Positions 12,439 through 17,655 of a stretch of 17,655 nucleotides of DNA are shown here, one piece after another. The translations under genes were made by a program, and so were the position numbers. How positions within the stretch are numbered: the first letter of the stretch is position 1; each line of letters starts with the position of its first letter. The stretch is from positions 15,784-33,438 of the forward strand of contig DJDD01000197.1 of NCBI GenBank assembly GCA_002430925.1, read 5' to 3'. This DNA comes from Flavobacteriales bacterium UBA5933. GTDB lineage: Bacteria; Bacteroidota; Bacteroidia; Flavobacteriales; Weeksellaceae. Below the pieces are notes generated by a model. That model was not told where the DNA came from. It did not search any database and worked only from the letters and a program-made list of their open reading frames with translations.

Positions 12439-13308
12439 TTAAGAATTCAATGCTTCTGCACCACCAACAATTTCTAAGATTTCATTAGTAATTGCTGCTT
12501 GACGTGCTTTGTTATATTGAATTTTCAAACCTTTCTGTAATTCACTAGCATTATCAGTTGCTTTGTGCATAGCAGTCATACGAGCACCATGTTCTGAAGC
12601 ATTAGCATCTAAAATTGCTTTGAATAATTGAGTTTTTAAAGTTTGAGGAATTAAATCTATCAAAATTTCTTCTTTAGAAGGATTAAAGATATAATCTAAT
12701 TCTGCTTGATTTGCATTTTCTTGAGATTTTTCAATTACAACTGGTAAAAATTGTTCGTCTTGAACGATTTGAACAGCTGCGTTTTGAAATTGATTATAAA
12801 TAATTCTGATTTGGTCAAAATCTTTATTTTCAAATTTCTTAATTAAATCCTCTCCTATTTCTGCTACTTCATCAAAATTTATATTACCCCAAATATCAGA
12901 AGCATTTTTATAAATTGTTTGAGTTTTTCTGTATGCATCATTTGCTTTTTTACCAATAGTTAAAAGCTGAACTTGTTTACCAGCTAATTCTCCAGCTAAT
13001 AATGAATTTACTTTTTTGATGATACTAGAATTATAACCACCACATAAACCTCTGTTCGAGTTAAGAACTACTAATAGTACTTTATTTACCTCACGTTGTT
13101 CTGTAAGTGCTCCTCCCACTTCAGCTTCCAAAGTTGAACTTACATTTTGTAAAAGTTCACGTAATTTGTCTGCATAAGGACGTAACTGAACAATATTATC
13201 TGTAGCTTTCTTTAATTTTGCAGCAGAAACTAATTTCATAGCACTTGTAATCTGCATTGTAGAACCTACAGAAGTAATACGGTTACGTATATCTTTTAAA
13301 TTTGGCAT
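12439..13308 (-). CDS. atpG: ATP synthase F1 gamma subunit
   Basis: 289 residues, normal length. The N-terminal helix MPNLKDIRNRITSVGSTMQITSAMKLVSAAKLKKA and the C-terminal helix NASELQKGLKIQYNKARQAAITNEILEIVGGAEAL form the coiled rotor shaft that turns inside alpha3beta3; VLLVVLNSNRGLCGGYNSSI (76-95) is the conserved start of the globular domain. It couples c-ring rotation to catalysis. It is the last gene of the operon, 69 bases after atpA, and that gap contains a strong hairpin. The operon ends here, without atpD and atpC, as in other Bacteroidota where beta and epsilon are encoded elsewhere. Confidence 0.96.
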   Translation of the reverse strand: MPNLKDIRNRITSVGSTMQITSAMKLVSAAKLKKATDNIVQLRPYADKLRELLQNVSSTLEAEVGGALTEQREVNKVLLVVLNSNRGLCGGYNSSIIKKVNSLLAGELAGKQVQLLTIGKKANDAYRKTQTIYKNASDIWGNINFDEVAEIGEDLIKKFENKDFDQIRIIYNQFQNAAVQIVQDEQFLPVVIEKSQENANQAELDYIFNPSKEEILIDLIPQTLKTQLFKAILDANASEHGARMTAMHKATDNASELQKGLKIQYNKARQAAITNEILEIVGGAEALNS

Positions 13309-13332
13309 AAAATTCTATTTGAAATGAAGGAT

Positions 13333-13370
13333 AAATAAAAGCTTAAAAACTAATTTCTAAGCTTTTATTT
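13333..13370 (-). promoter_or_regulatory. Intercistronic hairpin between atpA and atpG
   Basis: AAATAAAAGCTTA (13333-13345) and TAAGCTTTTATTT (13358-13370) form a perfect 13-bp stem with a 12-base loop just after the atpA stop. Its T-rich 3' arm on the minus strand could cause partial termination or protect upstream mRNA, lowering gamma relative to alpha. Confidence 0.65.
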
Positions 13371-13377
13371 GTTTTTA

Positions 13378-14952
13378 TTAATATTTAGATGTTGTTTCTG
13401 TAACAACTTTCTTCAATACATCAGTAATTTCATCTGTCCATTTACCTAAACGAATAGATGTTAATGTTTCAGCATATTTGTTTTTCATTAACTCAACAAA
13501 GTCTGCTTGCCATTCTCTAACTTTATTTACAGGAACGTTTCTTAATAAACCGTTAGTACCTGCAAATATAATTGCTACTTGTTCTTCTACTGGGATTGGA
13601 GAGTTAACAGCTTGTTTTAATAACTCAACGTTACGCTCACCTTTACCAATAACACTCATTGTAGCAGCATCTAAATCAGATCCAAATTTAGCGAAAGCCT
13701 CTAACTCACGGTATTGAGCTTGATCTAATTTTAATGTACCAGATACTTTTTTCATTGGTTTAGTTTGTGCAGAACCACCAACACGAGATACAGAAATACC
13801 TACGTTGATCGCTGGACGAACACCAGAGTTGAATAAATCAGACTCTAAGAAAATTTGTCCATCTGTAATAGAAATTACGTTTGTTGGGATATATGCAGAA
13901 ACGTCACCAGCTTGAGTTTCAATAATTGGTAATGCAGTTAAAGAACCACCACCTTTTACGATACCTTTCATTGATTCTGGTAAATCATTCATTTGTGAAG
14001 CGATTGTATCATCTTTGATTACTTTAGCTGCACGTTCTAATAAACGAGAGTGTAAGTAGAATACATCTCCAGGATATGCTTCACGTCCTGGTGGGCGACG
14101 TAATAATAAAGATACCTCACGGTAAGCAACAGCTTGTTTAGATAAATCATCATAAACAATTAATGCTGGACGACCAGAGTCACGGAAAAATTCACCAATA
14201 GCAGCACCAGACATTGGAGCATAAACTTGCATTGGAGCAGGATCAGATGCATTTGCAGCAACTACTACTGTATATTTATCAGCACCATGGTCTTGTAATG
14301 TTTTCATAATACCAGCTACTGTAGAACCTTTTTGTCCTACTGCAACATAAATACAAAAAACTGTTTCACCTCTATCGTAAAATTCTTTTTGATTTAAGAT
14401 TGCATCTAAAGCAACAGAAGTTTTACCTGTTTGACGGTCACCAATGATTAACTCACGTTGTCCACGTCCAATTGGAATCATAGAGTCAATAGAAACGATA
14501 CCTGTTTGTAATGGTTCGTTTACTGGTTGACGGTATAAAACTCCAGGAGCTTTACGCTCGATAGGCATTTCATATAATTGTCCTTCGATTGGTCCTTTAC
14601 CATCGATAGGATTTCCTAACATATCTACAACACGTCCTAACATTCCTTCTCCTACGTTAATAGAAGCAATTCTGTTTGTACGTTTTACTGAGTCCCCTTC
14701 TTTAATTCCTTTTGAAGGTCCGAAAAGTACAATACCTACGTTATCTTCTTCAAGGTTTTGTACCATTCCTTCTAATCCGTTTGAGAACTCTACTAATTCT
14801 CCGTATTGAGCATTGTCTAACCCGTAAACGCGAGCAATACCATCCCCAACAGTTAGAACGGTTCCAACTTCTGCTAATTCAACTGCTGAATCAAAGCTAG
14901 ATAGTTGTTGTTTTAATATAGCTGAAACTTCAGCTGGATTTATTTCTGGCAT
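13378..14952 (-). CDS. atpA: ATP synthase F1 alpha subunit
   Basis: 524 residues, slightly longer than the E. coli protein as usual for Bacteroidota. The N-terminal beta-barrel (about 25-95, VGTVLTVGDGIARVYGLDNAQYGELVEF) precedes the nucleotide-binding domain with P-loop GDRQTGKT (171-178, K177), RPALIVYDDLSKQA (261-274) and RRPPGREAYPGDVFYLHSRLLERAA (285-309). R390 in ISVSRVGGSAQ is the arginine finger completing the catalytic site on beta. Alpha binds nucleotide non-catalytically and is present in three copies. The ATG is 32 bases after atpH. Confidence 0.98.
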   Translation of the reverse strand: MPEINPAEVSAILKQQLSSFDSAVELAEVGTVLTVGDGIARVYGLDNAQYGELVEFSNGLEGMVQNLEEDNVGIVLFGPSKGIKEGDSVKRTNRIASINVGEGMLGRVVDMLGNPIDGKGPIEGQLYEMPIERKAPGVLYRQPVNEPLQTGIVSIDSMIPIGRGQRELIIGDRQTGKTSVALDAILNQKEFYDRGETVFCIYVAVGQKGSTVAGIMKTLQDHGADKYTVVVAANASDPAPMQVYAPMSGAAIGEFFRDSGRPALIVYDDLSKQAVAYREVSLLLRRPPGREAYPGDVFYLHSRLLERAAKVIKDDTIASQMNDLPESMKGIVKGGGSLTALPIIETQAGDVSAYIPTNVISITDGQIFLESDLFNSGVRPAINVGISVSRVGGSAQTKPMKKVSGTLKLDQAQYRELEAFAKFGSDLDAATMSVIGKGERNVELLKQAVNSPIPVEEQVAIIFAGTNGLLRNVPVNKVREWQADFVELMKNKYAETLTSIRLGKWTDEITDVLKKVVTETTSKY

Positions 14953-14984
14953 TTCTGAAATATTTAAAATTTAGGAATGTATTT

Positions 14985-15524
14985 TTATTTTGAAAAATCT
15001 TTTTTTAATGTAGCTAATTTTGTTTTGATTGATGAATCAATTTGAGTATTACCTATTTTCAAGATAAAACCACCGATTAAAGATGCATCAATTTTATTTA
15101 CTACATTTACTTGACTACCTGCTGCTAAAGTTTGTTTTGCTTTTGCAACAATGTTGTCTATTGTTTTTTGATCTAACTGAACAGCTGAAGTAATTTCTGC
15201 TGTTACAATATTATTTGCAAGATTATAATTTGCAATGAACTGATCTGCTATTTTAGACAAGATATTTTCTCGTCCTTGTTTTACAACTAATGAAATAAAT
15301 GTGTTCGTTGTTTTAGAAAAAGATTTAAAAATTTCTTTTAAAACAACTTCTTTTTTACTCGCTTCAATAATTGGAGAATTTAAAAATGATTTTAAATCAT
15401 CACTCTCTTTAATTATTTTGCACACATCATTCATTTCAGCATATACAACATCTGCTTGATTAGTTTCATTAGCAAATTGCATCAAACTCTTAGCGTATCT
15501 TTGTGCTGCTCTGAATCCTGCCAT
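14985..15524 (-). CDS. atpH: ATP synthase F1 delta subunit
   Basis: 179 residues. The N-terminal helical domain (RAAQRYAKSLMQFANETNQADVVYAEM, then LKSFLNSPIIEASKKEVVLKEIF) caps the alpha3beta3 head, and the C-terminal part (VNVVNKIDASLIGGFILKIGNTQIDSSIKTKLATLKKDF) contacts the b stalk; together they form the stator bridge. DASLIGGFILKIG is the family signature region. The ATG begins 2 bases after the atpF stop, so the pair is probably translationally coupled. Confidence 0.95.
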   Translation of the reverse strand: MAGFRAAQRYAKSLMQFANETNQADVVYAEMNDVCKIIKESDDLKSFLNSPIIEASKKEVVLKEIFKSFSKTTNTFISLVVKQGRENILSKIADQFIANYNLANNIVTAEITSAVQLDQKTIDNIVAKAKQTLAAGSQVNVVNKIDASLIGGFILKIGNTQIDSSIKTKLATLKKDFSK

Positions 15525-15526
15525 GT

Positions 15527-16021
15527 TTAGTTAAATTTAACTTGATCAATAACATTATTAACTAAGTCTTCTTGAGCAGTTTTATCTGCTAATTCTTTCG
15601 TTAATATTTTTTCAGCAATTTCAATAGATAACTGTCCAACTTGATTTTTGATATCTGCCATAGCTGATACTTTTTCATTTTGGATAGCTGCTTTTGCGTT
15701 CTCAATTAATTTGTTAGCTTCTACAGATGCAGAATTTTTCGCCTCGTTGATGATATTTTCTTTCATTTCACGCGCTTCTTTTAAGATTGCATCACGTTCT
15801 GCACGAGCTTCTTTTAAGATTTTCTCGTTTTGAGCATTAAGTAAAGCCATCTCTTCTTTCGCTTTTTTAGCTGCGTCTAATGCATCTTGAATAGATTGTT
15901 CTCTATCTTTAACAGCAGATAAAATTGGTTTCCATGCTAATGATCTTAACAATACTAATAAGATGATAAAAACTACCGCAGTCCAAAAAATAAGACCAAC
16001 TGAAGGTGTAATTAAATCCAT
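15527..16021 (-). CDS. atpF: ATP synthase F0 b subunit
   Basis: 164 residues. A single N-terminal membrane helix (SVGLIFWTAVVFIILLVLLRSLAWKPI, 7-33) is followed by a long charged coiled coil (KDREQSIQDALDAAKKAKEEM through NAKAAIQNEKVSAMADIKNQ) that forms the peripheral stalk dimer linking F0 to delta. The W-KPI after the helix is the usual b-subunit hinge. It lies 93 bases after atpE, beyond an intercistronic hairpin, and almost touches atpH. Confidence 0.95.
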   Translation of the reverse strand: MDLITPSVGLIFWTAVVFIILLVLLRSLAWKPILSAVKDREQSIQDALDAAKKAKEEMALLNAQNEKILKEARAERDAILKEAREMKENIINEAKNSASVEANKLIENAKAAIQNEKVSAMADIKNQVGQLSIEIAEKILTKELADKTAQEDLVNNVIDQVKFN

Positions 16022-16065
16022 TGTGTGTATGTATTAAATTTTATTTTCTAATTAATTTTTTAATG

Positions 16066-16102
16066 AATTAGCTTCAACAACCAACCGTTACTGAAGCTAA
16101 TT
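16066..16102 (-). promoter_or_regulatory. Intercistronic hairpin between atpE and atpF
   Basis: AATTAGCTTCA (16066-16076) and TGAAGCTAATT (16092-16102) form a perfect 11-bp stem with a 15-base loop, 12 bases after the atpE stop. No U-tract follows immediately, so mRNA 3'-end protection or processing fits better than full termination. Confidence 0.62.
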
Positions 16103-16114
16103 TAAATTCAAATA

Positions 16115-16324
16115 TTATCCGTTACCTAATAACGCAACTACGATACCAAATAAACCTGCACCCTCGATTAAGGCTGCTGCGATAATCATAGCTGTTTGAA
16201 TTTTTGAAGCCGCTTCTGGTTGTCTAGCGATTCCTTCCATAGCTGACCCACCGATTTTACCGATACCTAAACCAACTCCTAAAACTGCTAAACCAGCTCC
16301 GATTGCTGCAATACTTCCTGTCAT
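16115..16324 (-). CDS. atpE: ATP synthase F0 c subunit
   Basis: 69 residues, a two-helix hairpin: helix 1 SIAAIGAGLAVLGVGLGIGKIGG, polar loop EGIARQPEA (30-38) that contacts gamma, helix 2 IQTAMIIAAALIEGAGLFGIVVALL. E54 in AALIEGAG is the ion-carrying carboxylate. The Na+-type ligands (a Gln in helix 1 near position 21 and Ser-Thr after the Glu) are absent; isoleucine occupies the Gln position and Gly-Ala follow E54, so proton coupling is expected. It forms the rotor ring in roughly ten or more copies. It begins 47 bases after atpB. Confidence 0.97.
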   Translation of the reverse strand: MTGSIAAIGAGLAVLGVGLGIGKIGGSAMEGIARQPEAASKIQTAMIIAAALIEGAGLFGIVVALLGNG

Positions 16325-16371
16325 GATAATTGTATTTAATTATTAAAAAATTATTTTATATTTCTTTGTTC

Positions 16372-17508
16372 TTAATGATGATCGTGTTCTGCTACTGCTG
16401 TTCCAATGAATAATGAAACTAACATTGTAAACACAAATGCTTGTAATGCCGCTACTAATAATTCTAAACAGTAGATAAATAATGCCAAAGGAATAGATCC
16501 AGCAGACATTGCTTCTGTTTGAAATATAAAAATTAACGAGATTAAAGACATAATAATAATGTGACCTGCTGTAATATTCGCGAATAAACGAATCATTAAA
16601 GCGAAAGGTTTCGTAATAATACCAACTAATTCAATTGGTGCTAAGATAATTTTTACTGGAACTGGAACCCCTGGCATCCATAACATATGTCCCCAATAAT
16701 CTTTATTTCCAGAAAAATTAATTACTATTAAAGCAATTAAAGCTAATACAAATGTTACTGCTATATTTCCTGTTACGTTTGCTGCACCTGGTAATAATCC
16801 TAATAAATTATTAATCCAAATAAAGAAGAATAACGTTAATAAATATGGCATGTATTTCGCATATTTCTTTTTACCAATATTAGGAATTGCTACTTCATCA
16901 CGAACAAATAAGATAATTGGTTCTATGAATGACGCTATACCTTTTGGTACTAAATTTCCTTTTTTGTAACTAGATGCTACTGCTGAAAAGATTAAAATTA
17001 ATAATACAAAAGACAAAAGCATTGAAGCTACATTTTTTGTAATAGAAAAATCTAATGGTTTTTCATTTTGTAAGTGAACTGCACCTTTCTCATCAACATG
17101 AGGCTCTATAGAACCCTGTACATCAGTTTTGTATATTTTTTCATGGAAATTAAGATAATAATTCCCATTACTTTCTACAACCTTTTCGTTGTGATGGAAT
17201 TTAGAAGACATAAATACATTCAATCCATTGTTATCCCATAAGATAACTGGTAATGGAATTGAAACACTTTTTTCTCCTTCTCCCCAAAAATGCCAATCAT
17301 GTGCATCTGCTATATGGTGCATAATTACTGGCACCGGGTTAAATGTAGATTCACCAGATTTAACTTTAGCAGCTTCCTCATGGCTCTTTGTTTCCTCACT
17401 TTTAACTAACTCTTCAAACGTCTTTGGTAACCCTTCATGATGAACTTCTGCTGAAGCAAATCCAATATTGAAAAGTAATAAAAACGCTAATAACGCTGAA
17501 AATTTCAT
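16372..17508 (-). CDS. atpB: ATP synthase F0 a subunit
   Basis: 378 residues, longer than the E. coli protein because of an N-terminal extension typical of Bacteroidota: a signal peptide (MKFSALLAFLLLFNIGFASA, cleavage after A20) and about 135 periplasmic, His-rich residues (HHIADAHDWHFWGEGEKS). The membrane core starts at about residue 158 (TKNVASMLLSFVLLILIFSAVA). R307 in PFALMIRLFANITAGH is the essential arginine that drives proton exchange with the c ring; E349 (YCLELLVAALQAF) lies in the last helix pair with Q356. The C-terminus AVAEHDHH is also His-rich. First gene of the operon here, with a consensus promoter 30 bases upstream of the ATG. Confidence 0.95.
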   Translation of the reverse strand: MKFSALLAFLLLFNIGFASAEVHHEGLPKTFEELVKSEETKSHEEAAKVKSGESTFNPVPVIMHHIADAHDWHFWGEGEKSVSIPLPVILWDNNGLNVFMSSKFHHNEKVVESNGNYYLNFHEKIYKTDVQGSIEPHVDEKGAVHLQNEKPLDFSITKNVASMLLSFVLLILIFSAVASSYKKGNLVPKGIASFIEPIILFVRDEVAIPNIGKKKYAKYMPYLLTLFFFIWINNLLGLLPGAANVTGNIAVTFVLALIALIVINFSGNKDYWGHMLWMPGVPVPVKIILAPIELVGIITKPFALMIRLFANITAGHIIIMSLISLIFIFQTEAMSAGSIPLALFIYCLELLVAALQAFVFTMLVSLFIGTAVAEHDHH

Positions 17509-17537
17509 GTATAATTCCTTTGTTTCTAAATTGCGTG

Positions 17538-17567
17538 CAAAATTATAGTAAATTAACCACTTACCAA
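17538..17567 (-). promoter_or_regulatory. Promoter of the atpBEFHAG operon
   Basis: On the minus strand TTG (17565-17567), a 19-base spacer and TAATTTTG (17538-17545) match the flavobacterial consensus. The leader before the atpB ATG is about 25 bases. It lies in the gap after the upstream partial gene, so atpB can be transcribed independently of it. Confidence 0.7.
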
Positions 17568-17586
17568 AGTCAAATGCTAAATTTTA

Positions 17587-17655
17587 TTAAACTTTTTTTA
17601 ACTTTAAGTTAATTAATCGAATAAAAAGAAGCACTTCGGACACCAAAACTACAAA
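17587..17655 (-). CDS. C-terminal 22 residues of a hydrophobic protein, possibly AtpI-like (truncated by window)
   Basis: The minus strand is open from the window edge to TAA at 17587-17589 and reads FVVLVSEVLLFIRLINLKLKK-V. A hydrophobic helix ending in charged residues directly before atpB fits the end of the small AtpI-like membrane protein that often precedes atpB in Bacteroidota. The fragment is too short to prove coding or family. Confidence 0.4.
   Translation of the reverse strand, partial: FVVLVSEVLLFIRLINLKLKKV

Noticed and set aside
16115..16324. Na+-coupled ATP synthase
   Set aside because: The c subunit lacks the Gln in helix 1 and the Ser-Thr after the key Glu that mark Na+ rings.
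1..17655. CRISPR array, rRNA genes, riboswitch, prophage
   Set aside because: No regularly spaced short repeats, no rRNA-like conserved stretches, no recognisable aptamer core upstream of any gene and no phage structural genes were found by reading both strands.

Overview
The window is low-GC, AT-rich bacterial chromosome that reads as Bacteroidota, most likely Flavobacteriia (Flavobacteriales). Supporting signs are a split ATP synthase operon (atpBEFHAG without atpDC), an a-subunit with a signal peptide and a long His-rich periplasmic N-terminus, DUF4136, DUF5723 and TIGR00266 proteins, near absence of Shine-Dalgarno sequences, and repeated matches to the flavobacterial promoter pattern TTG-N17-23-TAnnTTTG. 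I cannot name a genus from sequence alone.

Layout. 1-2144 (+): the tail of a probable S41 C-terminal-processing peptidase abuts xerD (TAA directly followed by ATG), then a zinc-ribbon Nudix hydrolase and a DUF4136 lipoprotein, ending at a terminator shared with the convergent polA. 2205-5585 (-): a [2Fe-2S] ferredoxin gene followed by polA, whose 3' end carries a structured repeat element. 5586-8232 is an accessory interval: a promoter running straight into a perfect 18-bp hairpin; a DUF5677-like gene in a gene-cassette-like unit with an attC-like folded tail; a long imperfect hairpin; and a RelE/ParE-type toxin with a ribbon-helix-helix antitoxin, flanked by two copies of a ~146-bp direct repeat. 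8233-10634 (+): a TIGR00266/AIM24 protein and a DUF5723 outer-membrane protein; the latter is followed by a second copy of the structured repeat and a shared terminator. 10810-11862 (-): a thioredoxin-reductase-like ferredoxin-NADP reductase. 12007-12080 (-): tRNA-Met(CAT) with its own promoter and terminator. 12439-17508 (-): atpB-E-F-H-A-G encoding a, c, b, delta, alpha and gamma, with a promoter upstream and the last codons of an AtpI-like membrane protein at the window edge.

How it fits together. Most genes are housekeeping: chromosome dimer resolution, DNA repair and Okazaki fragment processing, Fe-S electron transfer (ferredoxin plus a reductase that could serve it), translation, and proton-driven ATP synthesis. 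Novelty is concentrated in 5586-8232, which looks repeatedly remodelled by insertion, and in non-coding structures: the paired 3'-UTR elements placed between stop codon and terminator at two convergent junctions, and two strong hairpins in the atp operon that sit exactly after the two high-copy subunits (c and alpha).
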